64,000 nt of DNA from Posidonia oceanica (Eukaryota > Streptophyta > Magnoliopsida > Alismatales > Posidoniaceae), in contig JAZBRS010000074.1 of NCBI GenBank assembly GCA_037176725.1, positions 60,206,001 to 60,270,000 of the forward strand. Direction: 5' to 3'. The notes below the pieces were generated by a model that did no database searches, had not been told where the DNA came from, and saw nothing but the letters and a program-made list of their open reading frames with translations. The position numbers were made by a program, and so were the translations under genes. Shown here one piece after another: positions 50,879 through 60,900 of this stretch (position 1 is the stretch's first letter; each line of letters opens with the position of its first letter).

Positions 50879-53421
50879 GCCTGGGAGGACAGCTGAGCAC
50901 TGATACGAACTTCTCTGACTTCCTCAGCTGTGCCGATGTTGACAACCTCTGTTTCTTCTTCAACATGGAGGTTGGGGCCTTCTGGGTCGTCGTCATAGGG
51001 CCGGAACTCGGGCGATGGTTCGTCAATCTCATCCATGCTCGTATCGTCCTCCTCTCCATAAGCAATAAGTTCCGAGAGGATCTCTTTCTCAAAAGAAGGA
51101 TTTGTGATGCTGAAAGAGTGTATATGTTCCGCTGCTTGGCCCTAGTGACGCTTCAAGATGGTCACGCTCACTCGAGTATTCTTGTAGCCTCGGCGCGCGA
51201 CCTCCATCCCAGCAATTCCTTCTACTGTTTGCTCTGGCCTGACTGATTCTGCTGAGTGCTCCGCTGATACTGCTGAAGGCCTTGCTGATTCTGCCGCTGA
51301 TACCGCTGATGGCCCTGCTACTGAGGCTGCTAACAACTCTGCTACTGATTCTGCTTTCTGCTCTGTTACCGCAGCTGCTTGGATTGCTAGTGCTTCCTCC
51401 TCTGAGTCTTCTAGTGTGCTTGTGGAGGGTATGCCGGACTGGCGGCTGATCTGGGCATTGCCGCTCGCTATGCTGCCCCAGTGAGGCATGTGTTGCACAA
51501 ACCATCTAGACCCGCCCTCTGGTTGGAGAGTGATGAGTTCATCTGGTCTAGGGGAGTTCGGTGCTGCCGAGCCTTCTTCTAAGGCCATGATAGAGGCATG
51601 GTCTTCTTGCAGAGGAGGGTCCGTAACCACGGCTTTCCCTTTCCTTTCTGCGGCTCGATGCTCTGCCAGGTCTTCTGCTATCGACTTGATTTGTTCTTGA
51701 TAAAGTAGCTCTAAGTCGGACATCCATGAATCAACCTGGGCTTCTATCGCCACTCCTTCCTCCGCGTCTGAGGGTGAGTCGACGTAGTAGGCGCTGGGGG
51801 CCTGCGGCACTGACCCGGCTGCAAGACGGATTGCTGCCCTTGGAATTTGCATGATCTGGCTCATGGGCGCGCCTGATAATGGCAGCTTTGGCGTGGGAGA
51901 TCCAAACAAACTGGTCAGCGGGGCCACAGATGGGTATGCTGCCAGAGTCACTGTTGCAGGTGGAAGGCAGGCAGAGGTGCTCTTCTGACGGCTCAAGGGC
52001 TGGGAGACTATGGTGCTCAGTTGGTCCTTTGCACCTGGTTGTGACTGTGAGAGTGCAGCTTCTGATGCCATGGGGGCCTGCCATGAGAGTTGTTGCTTTG
52101 CGTCAGGAAGATGCGAAGTGGACTGCGCCGACTGCACTCCTAGTGATGTGGCTGCTGGGGTAGGCTGAGTCGCGCTGCTGACTGAATTGATCGACTGTCC
52201 CTCCAGAGAGAGTGACAGTGGCACTGGTGCGACTGCGACCGCAGGTAGCCTACACGATTCTGCCAGAAGGAGTGTCTCTGACTTTTGTACCGCTGCTGCC
52301 TGTACTTGTAATGCGGATGTGGCTGCAAAAGTGTGAGAGCTTGCCAGTTCTGCCACAGAGCCTGCTGAGCTGTCTGCTGTATCTGCTAGAGGGAGAGCTG
52401 AACATGCTGACTGTGGTGCCTCCGTGCTGATCATTGCCTTGCTGCTAGTTGGGACTGCCTCTACTGTGCCAGACTGCTCCTCATCCGAGTAGTAGTCCTC
52501 AATGCAGACCCAGTCTTCTGCCGGTACCGCGGCTTGATAATTGGTCGATCCCAGAACTCCTGCACTGGTGAAGTTAGTGAGATCTCTAGGGATGGTTGGT
52601 TCTTGATCCTTGAGCTGAAGGCAGTGATCTACGTTGAGCTTGGGTTCGTAACCGAGGCCTTCAGATTTCCTCCGCTCCACCACTGCGATCGGCTCTGCGA
52701 TCCCCTGGCCATGACGCCCGAGCGGTGTACCCTTTACGTAACCCCACCTGTGACATACATTCTCAACCATTCGGAAGGGGTTGCTGTGAACGGCCAAGGA
52801 ATCGACACGTTCAAGATCAGGAATGAAGTTAACCGGCTCGCACCAATTAACACGATATAGAACTTCAGAAGTCTCGGGGTCAAACAGGATAGCTTGTGAA
52901 GACACGGGGGAGACTGCTTCGATCCGCTCCTTCTCAAAGTTCTCCGCCATGACGACAATGACATCATCACCACGATGGTACTTTATCATCCGATGGAGGG
53001 TCGAAGAAAGGACCTGATGCTTGTGGAGCCAAGGGCACCCAAGCAGAAGATTGAAATTCGGCTCCAAGTCGACGACATAGAATTCTACATTGAAGACGAC
53101 TGGGCCGATAGCAAGAGGAATAATCAGGATCCCTAGAGCGTCATGGTGGGTGTTGTCAAAAGCTGTCATTCCCTTCACGGCTGGCGTGATGTCCTCGGCT
53201 TTGAATCCGAGCTTGGTTGCAGTACGCAAGGGGCAGACGTTAAGGCCTGACCCATTATCAACCAGCGTTAGGGGGATGCAAAAGTTTTTGAACTGAACCG
53301 TGACGAACAGAGGTTGATTATGATTAATCCCCGCCGGAGGTAGTTCATCACTTGTAAAAGAGATGACCTGGGGCTCCGCAATCATCCCTACCATGCTCTC
53401 CAAGGCTGAAGGCTCAATAGA
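50879..53421 (-). CDS. Protease, G-patch-like segment and long Ser/Ala-rich linker
   Basis: Counting from ATG 53403: aspartic protease with the active-site loop LVDNGSGLN (47-55, D-N-G-S form) and LLLGCPWLH (119-127); then a degenerate G-patch, RWGYVKGTPLGRHGQG (219-234), a domain found in this position in several plant gypsy elements and some retroviruses. From about residue 300 to 753 the chain is Ser/Ala/Pro/Gln-rich with repeats such as SVAELLAASVAG and no stop. A TAG follows at 51144-51142, then the same frame continues (ITNPSFEKEI, EVVNIGTAEEVREVRIS) to the shift before RT. Ogre elements carry an intron between PRO and RT; the linker may wholly or partly be that intron, but I find no convincing donor. 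The protease would cleave the polyprotein. Confidence 0.85.
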
Positions 53422-54621
53422 CTAGGACACACGGGCTGCCTGGAACACGCGAAGAAAAGCCTCGCGGTGTTCGACAGAGGTGTGGATTAGGTCCCAAATG
53501 GAAATGTCAGCTTTGACCTTCTTAAGTTGGGAGGTTATGTCTGCCTTGGGTTGGTTCTTTTTGGCAACAGTAGGGGTTGTTTTGGCAAGCTCTAAGGGGG
53601 TAGTGGCAGGAAGTTGGGCCGCTACAGGCTGGTCAGGGGTTTGGCTTGCTACAGGTTGGTTTGAGGTTGGATCCACTATGGGTTGGTTGGAGGGTGGGGG
53701 CATAGCAAGTTTAAGGTGATTTGGCCTAATTGCCGGTGCTGGGGGCCTGTAGACCCTCCCCGATCGCGTTACTTCCGCACACATTTCTGTGGCGTAGCTG
53801 TAAGGGACGCGATGGGTGTCCAAGGTTAAATCAATAACCACTAGAGCACGTGCTGCGAGCACAGGAGGGGTTACAGGGGGACCTACTGGGTATTGAGGTC
53901 TACCTAGAGGGTATGGTTGTTGGAGTGGGAAGGCTGGGGCAGGTTGAGGTTTGCCTAGGAGGTGTACAGGAGATTCTAGCTGAGGTCGCCCTAAGAGGTG
54001 GACGGGGGATCTAGGCTGGGCCCTAGCTAGAAGGTGTACAGGGGATTGAGCCTGAGGAAGCACAGCAGGGGGCGCGAAGGGGCGCTCTGGCCTAGCACGC
54101 GGTCGGATCATGTGAATTCCCGACTCGGAGCCGGCAACTGCCGCAAGATAGAGATTTACAGGGAAAGGCTCAGAAATAACAGAGATAAGATCAGAAGGGT
54201 CTACTACAGAGGTAGTAGGCCCAGAAGGGAAGACAGAGTGGATGCCTGAGGTTCCCGCCCCTCCTGGATAAGAGTGCTCCGGTAAGGCTTGGTGGATGAT
54301 GCTAGAATGAGGGGGAACAGCTGAATGTGCAGATGCATGTGTGTGTGCTTGAGTGGATGCCTCGTGCGTGTCAATCACAATCGTTCCTGATTTGATTAAA
54401 TCCTGAATGGCGTTCTGCAAGGAGTAGCAATTGTCCGTCGAGTGCCCGGTACTTCGATGGAAATTGCAGAAGAGGTTCGCCCTAAACCAATGCGGCAAAG
54501 GATTTGGGGGCGGACGAACCTCCGGGAACTTCAGGAGCGATGCAACCTTTGGCAAGATGACCGTGAGTGGTTCCACCAGTGGGGCGAATTTCCGTTTCTC
54601 AGTGGGTGGCCTTCTTTGCCT
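53422..54621 (-). CDS. Gag C-terminal region with zinc finger (between two TAGs)
   Basis: Same frame as gag and protease but bounded by TAG codons at both ends. Near the start it has FCNFHRSTGHSTDNC (C-x2-H-x4-H-x4-C), the variant nucleocapsid finger of the Tat/Athila groups, followed by LQNAIQDLIKSG, which usually follows it. A long Pro-rich part with repeats of the type SPVHLLGRPQ comes next. The end, EHREAFLRVFQAARVS, is the conserved stretch that in relatives runs straight on into protease, so the TAG at 53424-53422 interrupts a normally continuous protein. Confidence 0.87.
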   Translation of the reverse strand, partial: RQRRPPTEKRKFAPLVEPLTVILPKVASLLKFPEVRPPPNPLPHWFRANLFCNFHRSTGHSTDNCYSLQNAIQDLIKSGTIVIDTHEASTQAHTHASAHSAVPPHSSIIHQALPEHSYPGGAGTSGIHSVFPSGPTTSVVDPSDLISVISEPFPVNLYLAAVAGSESGIHMIRPRARPERPFAPPAVLPQAQSPVHLLARAQPRSPVHLLGRPQLESPVHLLGKPQPAPAFPLQQPYPLGRPQYPVGPPVTPPVLAARALVVIDLTLDTHRVPYSYATEMCAEVTRSGRVYRPPAPAIRPNHLKLAMPPPSNQPIVDPTSNQPVASQTPDQPVAAQLPATTPLELAKTTPTVAKKNQPKADITSQLKKVKADISIWDLIHTSVEHREAFLRVFQAARVS

Positions 54622-55844
54622 CTAGTATGAGCCTTGCTGAACCGGTGCGGCAGGGTAGACCAGTCTAGCGGTGGTTGTGATTTGTGGTGTGGGTGGATTC
54701 CTAGGTGCAGGAGCGTACACCATCTGAGCTGGGGCAGGCCGGGATGGCAAGTGAACAGGCACAGCAGGGGAGTCGACGAATGCAACAGCGGTTTTCGACG
54801 AGTCCTTCTTCTTCGGGCGGTTGTTGCTGCTGCCGCTGTTGTTGTTGGAGGCACTGCTGTTGGCACTGTTATTGCTGATCGCGGCCTGCTTAGCGAACGC
54901 AGAGAGGGCCGGGAAGTTGCCACTCCGCAAAGAACTCTCCACGCGCACTCCAGCTCTGATGAGTGCTGCAAAAGTAGTGACTGGTTGGATGCTAAGCAGA
55001 GCTCCAAGAGATGGCTGCACCCCTTTGATGACGATCTCAATAGACTCCTCGTCAGAGGGTCTATCTCGAACCTGAGAGGCAAGGGCGCGCCAGCGGCTGA
55101 CGTACGCCCCGAACGGCTCACCGGAATTCTGCTTGATTGCGATCAAGTCCGCCCGCTTTGGGACTAGATCGAGATTGAAGGAGTATTGTTCCAGGAACGC
55201 CTGACTGAGGTCGTTCCAAGTCTTGATGGCTGACATATCAAGCGATGTGAACCACTTGAGTGCCGGCCTGGTCAAACTCTTCTGGAATAGGCAGATCAGC
55301 AACCTCTCGTCAGCCTGAAGCTGAGTGAGATCACCGCAATACGCCTTCAAGTGTGCCACGGGGCAGCCCCTACCATTGTATTTCTCGAAGTCCGGGATTT
55401 TAAACTTCGGAGGGAGTACTGCCTCTGGAAAGCAGCAGAGGTCCCGAAATTGGTAGGTCTGGTGCTCAGTACCCTGCACTAGTCGTAGTGCCTTCTCCAG
55501 GATGTCCATCCGGTTGTTGATGGGGTCCGGAGTTGCTGTTATAGGGGAGGGATCAGCAGGGGTAGTGAGCACATACGCTGAATGGGTCGCACCTAAGTGC
55601 TCCTCCGGATCTACCATAGCGTCGCCTGGTGGAGCAACGGGATGGCCGGCGTATCCGTGCTGGGGAACTGTGTATGTAGGAGTGTATGCAGGATGCTAGG
55701 CTTGATGCAAAGGAGAAGAGTAAATGCCATGCTGTGCTGTGATAGGGGTAGGATGATGGAGCACCAGTTGCTGTACAGGCGGGGTGCCAGACAGCGAGCC
55801 AGTGAGGTACTGGGCTCCAGCCGGTCCAAAGGACTGACCACCAG
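54622..55844 (-). CDS. Gag core (Retrotrans_gag domain)
   Basis: Frame shared with protease. A Pro/Gly/Gln-rich part (PAGAQYLTGSLSGTPP) is cut by TAG at 55698-55696. The core follows: FKIPDFEKYNGRGCPVAHLK, then F-x-SLT-x-x-AL-x-WF, TWNDLSQAFLEQYSFN and VPKRADLI, the classic pattern of plant gypsy gag. After an Asn/Ser-rich stretch and PRPAPAQMVYAP the frame meets TAG at 54624-54622. Gag forms the cytoplasmic virus-like particle that encloses the RNA. Confidence 0.9.
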
Positions 55845-56477
55845 GGGAAGAGGAGCATGCTGTGCTAGGTGTTGTGCAGCAGGAGGCGGTAAATGGGCCC
55901 CCATTGTCGGAACCGTGAGCAGTTGAGACGATGGTCGAGGCAGAGGTGTGGAGGTAGATGCATGAAATGCAGGGACTGGCCTCAAAGGAACCTCAGGGAC
56001 AAGAGGAGCACAAGAAGGACGAACCGATAGAGCCATACCCTGGAGACGTTGGGCAAGCTCCATCAGGTGCTGGTACTGCGCCTTAGGCGTCTCACCGATG
56101 GGGACACTGAAGTGCAGTGCCGGCGAAGGTTGAGAGGCAAATGGCACGGACACAGACTGTCCGGGAGGAACAGGTTCAACAGTAAAAGTCGCAGTAGCGG
56201 TAGGAGGGATGTCAAAGGCGACGTATCCCTGGGACAGAGGGGGTAGTGGCGTCTCCGAAGCGCGAGTAACGGTCCTCAAGATAGACTCGGCAACCGGATC
56301 TAGAGGAAGAGATGCTTGCCACTGTCCCGGGACATACTGAGATCCTAGAGGCGTCAGGGGAGGAAACCCTGGCGTCGGAAGGGGAACAAAAGGGACAGAA
56401 GGAGCGACCGGAGGGGCCGGAATGGAAACACCCTCCGTGACAGGAGTAAAAAGAGGCTCACTGACGTACTGGGCCAT
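55845..56477 (-). CDS. Gag N-terminal region (separate frame)
   Basis: It starts at ATG 56477-56475 (MAQYVSEPLFTP); the frame is open to 56522 but lacks an earlier ATG. It is Pro/Val/Ser-rich, with a short helix-prone segment YQHLMELAQRLQGM. It leaves the gag-core frame near 55845 at a run of four C (one base lost, or a -1 shift), because sensible Pro-rich sequence ends in this frame and resumes in the other. No conserved domain is seen, typical for the N-terminus of Tat gag. Confidence 0.75.
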
Positions 56478-56661
56478 TGCTGACCTAGAGCGCGTGAGAA
56501 TAGGGCTGCGACGGGCGTGCAAACGGCGATTCCTAATAGGAGCTATCGTCGCAAAGGCGGATAGCTCAGAAGGGGAATGGTCGCGAATAAGGTCACAACA
56601 GGGGTGTCAACAAGGGTCGGTACTCAAGCTCTAGCAAGGGGAACTCGCTTACCGATCACCG

Positions 56662-56768
56662 CTGACACAAACAGAAGGAAACTGGGGTTAGAAATTGAAA
56701 AGACGGATGCAAATGAGTTAAGTTAAATGGCATGAATGATATGTATGCTTTCTAATATGCCCCCTTAC
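56662..56768 (-). other. Candidate 107-nt intron in the leader
   Basis: On the element strand, TTAG|GTAAGG (GT at 56768-56767), then an AT-rich stretch, a branch-like TTCTAAC with its A at 56688, a pyrimidine-rich CCTTCTGTTTGTGTCAG and the acceptor AG ending at 56662. Branch-to-acceptor distance is 26 nt and total length 107 nt, both normal for plant introns. It lies 185 nt before the gag ATG. Splicing is inferred. Confidence 0.5.
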
Positions 56769-57662
56769 CTAACTAGTGTATCTTAGCGGGTGATCTACTT
56801 CGGGTATCCCTGGGTGTACGGGTCACCGACTCAAGTCAGAAAAGTGGGTTCCCTGCCTAACTCCTGGCCTAGAGCTCAGGTAATGATAGGGTGGTGCGTT
56901 GGTGGCCTCTACCCCGCCAAAGCGTGGGTGGTACCCTCTACTAACACCGACACGACCATTGAACAAAGGGGGGACAGACCGACTGACTTGTGCCATGCCC
57001 AAAGCAGTGGAACAAGAGGTCGGGACTATCCTTCGCAAACTAATAGGTGGACTCAGATGAGAAGATGCATGCCCTATATGATGCTTATGCAAATGATTAA
57101 AGTCTTTTATCTTGCGCATTTTATTAACCCAAGGGGGTGAAGGATTGTTTGAAGTCTCTAGTTGCTCCTAGAAGTTCTTTTTACTTGCCATTTTTAGTTA
57201 ACCACGGGGAGAGCAGACAAGTCTCTACTATCCTAGGCACGGCATGTGCGAAAGGGAAGAAAATCAACCAAATATGGCAGGCCAACAACATGTCAAAAGG
57301 CATATGCATGGCAAAAGGCAAGTGCATGGCATGTGCGAGTGTTCATGAGCATGATAGTGAAGAAAAAGCATTCATCATGTCAAAAGGCATATAAGCAGGG
57401 CATGTGCGTGCGTAGTGACATAGCAAATGTGTAAAAGAAAGCATCGATCATTCAAAAAGCATGCATCGTTGCCAAACGAGTATGTAGACATGCATCGTGC
57501 AAGAAATGAAGCAATAATAAGCAAGCAAGACAAGGAAAGTAAAGACAGGTAAGCTGTAAAGCAAGTAAGAGCAGAAGCAAGGAAATAAGCAAGTAAGCAA
57601 GCAATAGAGGTATAGCAAAGCAAAATAGAGCACAAACCAAGGCAAAGGAGGTGGAAAACCTA

Positions 57663-57689
57663 AGCGGAGTAGCCACGTGGCGACTCGCT
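57663..57689. repeat. Degenerate PBS copy with inverted partner
   Basis: AGCGGAGTAGCCAC directly followed by GTGGCGACTCGCT: a diverged PBS copy and its near reverse complement back to back. The motif end (57675) lies 140 bp from that of the next copy. Confidence 0.65.
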
Positions 57690-57797
57690 AAGAGTTTGCA
57701 CAGAAAAGCGAGCAAAACAGGCAAAGAAGGCATAAAAGGCAGACAAGGTTGCAAAACAGGCGAGCGAAAAAACCAGGGCGAAAGTCGGAGTCTAGCT

Positions 57798-57832
57798 TCC
57801 CCAGCAGAGTCGCCACTGTGCGACTCGCTGGG
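57798..57832. repeat. Second PBS copy forming a hairpin
   Basis: TCCCCAGCAGAGTCGCCA (57798-57815) is identical to the 18-nt PBS. It is followed after a short loop by GCGACTCGCTGGG (57820-57832), the reverse complement of CCCAGCAGAGTCGC but for one base. Spacing to the functional PBS is 142 bp. Confidence 0.85.
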
Positions 57833-57939
57833 AGCCGACACAGGCAGACAAGCAAACAGACAAGGCAGACAAAGGCACAAAGGCAAACAAAGATGCAAAG
57901 CAAGCGAGCGAAAGCAAAGGCGAAAGCCAGAGTCTAGCA

Positions 57940-57957
57940 TCCCCAGCAGAGTCGCCA
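57940..57957 (-). other. Primer binding site (PBS)
   Basis: On the element strand TGGCGACTCTGCTGGGGA starts one base after the 5' LTR end (...GGGATTACTACA, then G). TGG pairs with the tRNA 3' CCA. The sequence is of the kind reported as complementary to tRNA-Arg in Ogre/Tat elements; the tRNA identity is from memory of the group, not tested. Confidence 0.88.
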
Positions 57958-57958
57958 C

Positions 57959-60900
57959 TGTAGTAATCCCAATCAGAATCAGGCTTACTATTAGCGGCGA
58001 TGTCCGAGGAGGGGGGCTCAACTCGAAAACACTTAAAACAGAGGAGAAAAGATAAGAAAAGAAGAAGATAAGACAAATCAGAGTCGCCACCGTGTCTATT
58101 ATCGGGAGACAAGGAAAACCGGAGGAAATGCATGAGTTAACATGCAAAACCAAGCAAGAAATGCAAAGCAAAGCTATGCAAAGGAAAACAAATACAAATA
58201 CATACAAATGAGATGACTCATGCCTAGGATAAGGGCGATATGGTCATTGCGGGCCAAAAGACTGGGCAAGGACTCCTGTTACGCGCGGGGAAGGTGTTAG
58301 GCACCCCCGACGCGCCCGAGAATCGGTCTTTCTAGGCTTACGCTCGCATACACAGGGAAATGCAGGTTTGAATGCCTAAATGCCAATGAATGCCAGAATG
58401 AATGCTCATAGGTGTGCTCTAAGTGGCGGGATGCAATGCAAGGAAAGTAAACGTGCAATCTAAATGTTCAGCAGCGCTGTCTGTGTTCCAAACCGGGCGA
58501 AACCAGGCTCGTGAGAACTCCAAGCAGTAAGCATCACTGTCCTATATGCAAATGCAAGCGAAAAAGCAAAACGACGGTAAAACCAAGTAATGCAGACGAC
58601 ATGCAAAGGAAAACGGCATAAAGCACGCGAAACAATGCAAGAAACGAGAGCGGCATGCAAATCGATGCAAAAAAACAAGACGGGCACGCAAAACGGTGCT
58701 GAAAGCGAAGTGGGCACGCAAAACGGTGCCAGAAACAAAGCGTGCACGCAAAACGGTGCCAAAAGACGGAGCGGGCATGCAAAACGGTGCCAAAAGCAAA
58801 GTGGGCACGCAAAACGGTGCCAGAAGCGAATCGGACACGCAAAACGGTGCCAAAAACAAAGCGGGCATGCAAAACGGTGCCAAAAACAAAGCGGGCACGC
58901 AAAACGGTGCCAAAAGCGGCGGAATAAAACCTCGACAAAACCAGGCAAATGCAAATGCAAGGAGAGAGGATAAGAAATGCGAAAGGGGAGGCCAACAGTG
59001 TGTGTGTGAGAACAGGCACTGTTTAAGGGCCACGCAGAGTAAGTGTGAAGACCTACACTGGGAGAACAAGCAAGTGGGGGGATTACCACCGCTTTGTGAC
59101 TGTTTCCCACTAAACCGCTCCACGATGTGTCTCGCACGCTGCCCAAAGCTCGCGGTGCGATCGGATCGTGGAAAAGGTGGAAGAAAGTCGCAATAAGTGG
59201 TGAATCCAGGGGAAACACAATACAAAACACGTGGGAATACGCTAAAGGAGGAACGGAATTGGTAGATAAGAAGAGGAAGTCCTATTCTACATGTTCGAGG
59301 AAACAAAAAGCGAAAACGATGCATGCAATGCAAATGGTATGCAAATGAATGCTGTGCAGGGGTTCAGAAGGACTTACCTGGAAAATCTGAGGCCTAATCT
59401 AAGATCTGCTTGGTCCATGCTGAAGAGCGCTTCGCCGGGGTCGTCCGGGTAGCTTATTTGAGAAGATCCAACGGCCGGATCGGAAGATATCACAGCTTCA
59501 AGACAGAGGGGCTGGAACAAGGGAGAAGAATAGATCTAAGTGTACAGGGGGTCTTAGAGGTGTGCAAAACAGGTCCTCCCATGTGAATGGGAGCTAATGA
59601 TACTTAAGTGTGTGCAAAGGATGCAAAAAACTAGAATGCATGAGTGCAATGCATGCAGAATGCAAGAAAAGGCTTAAGGGTGATTTTTCAGAAAATTGGG
59701 GATTTAAATGCAATTTTTGAAAGGATGGGGGTCTAAATGCAAAGGTTTTGAAAAGTTTGGGGCTTTTATGCAAGGATTTTGAAAAAAGGAGGGTCTGCAT
59801 GCAATTTTACAAAAGACAGAGTTTAAAATGCAATTTTACAAGAGGGGTATGCATCAGGACAAGTTTTGAAATCATGTGGCAAGTTAGGATGCAATTTTGA
59901 AATCATTAGGACCTAAAATGCAATTTTTCCAGCAAAACAGGGGTCTAGTGGGTCTGGGAATGCAGATGGGGGACCTATATGCAATTTTCCAAACATGCAG
60001 GGTCTAAAATGCAATTTTATAAGCAAAATATGCATTTAAATGATTTTTATAAGCATGCAGAGGACCTATGTGCAATTTTCAAATTATGCAGGGTCAAAAA
60101 TGAAATTTTATAAGCAAAATATGCATTAAAATGACTACTGTGCATTGAGGAAGGACCTATATGCAAAAATCAGAAAACAGGGGGGAAATAATGCAATGCA
60201 GTAAGCAAAAATTGGAAAATAAAAGCTAAGTTAACAGGACAGAGGACTAAATGGCAATTACAGAAAACAATAAGGACCTAAAATGCAACTTTATATGGCA
60301 AACTTAGAGGATTAAATCAAATTAAACAGCTGCAGGACTAAAATGTAATAATCAAAAGCTGGAGGGCCAAAATCAAATTTATTACTGAAGGAAAGCACAG
60401 TAAAAGGACTGACATGCAAATAAAGAGAACTACATATTTTTCATGCAATTTTATATGGTTTTAGTTCAGAAATAAACAGATTTAATCAAATAAAGGACCT
60501 GAACGCAAATAAGTAGGAACTAAGACCAAAAAAGCAATATTTGGTAAAATAACCGAAGTAGTAGAAAATAAGTGCACAGTGAAAACAGATCGTCGACCAC
60601 TGTAGCAGTTGCTACCAGTGGCCGACAGAGGGAGCAAAGGGGGTGCTGGTGCGGCGTAGATCGACGAGCGGGCTTCACTAGAGCTCGACGGAGGCCGGAG
60701 CAGCATCGGCGAGCAGCGACGCTGCCTGGAGCAAGCCGGAGGAGTCGCTGGAGGTCTGCAGACCCGCTCGGAGGCAGGCCGGCCGATCAGCGCGGCGTCG
60801 GCGAGTTCTGACGGCAGGGACATGCTTTTGGGGTCCGTGCGGAGCTGGGGCGCCTACTGGAGCGGCGTTCTGCAGACCGGAGTGGCGGGACGAGCTCGAA

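Larger units (their letters stand above)
47669..56477 (-). pseudogene. gag-pol: gag-pol polyprotein gene, disrupted
   Basis: 8.8 kb from the gag ATG (56477-56475) to the pol stop TAG (47671-47669, after KKYYQ). Domain order is gag, PRO, RT, RNase H, second RNase H, integrase. Premature in-frame stops are TAG at 55698-55696, 54624-54622, 53424-53422, 51144-51142, 48127-48125 and 47716-47714, and TAA at 48720-48718. Frame changes occur near 55845 (a C run), near 50872, near 48945 and near 48295. Conserved motifs continue across every break, so these are breaks in one ancestral gene. The 51142 stop may lie in an intron, since an acceptor-like CACTCTTTCAG ends at 51110. As it stands the copy cannot make a complete polyprotein without suppression or frameshifting at many sites. 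Confidence 0.9.
56478..57939 (-). other. 5' leader between PBS and gag
   Basis: About 1.46 kb. It contains PBS-derived repeats (57663-57957), an A/G-rich stretch (57430-57660), and a candidate intron near gag. The frames in it (for example 56823-57119, 98 codons) have no recognisable domain. Ogre elements normally carry ORF1 here; none is seen. Confidence 0.65.

Noticed and set aside
53422..53424. Programmed UAG readthrough between gag and protease
   Set aside because: The context after the stop does not match known readthrough signals, and several other TAGs interrupt the same frame; decay explains them better.
57940..57957. A tRNA gene near the PBS
   Set aside because: Only the 18 nt complementary to a tRNA 3' end are present; there is no cloverleaf.
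57452..58207. 251-codon minus-strand ORF spanning the LTR end and PBS as an Ogre ORF1
   Set aside because: It crosses the LTR/PBS boundary, is Leu/Cys/Phe-rich through composition and shows no ORF1-like domain.
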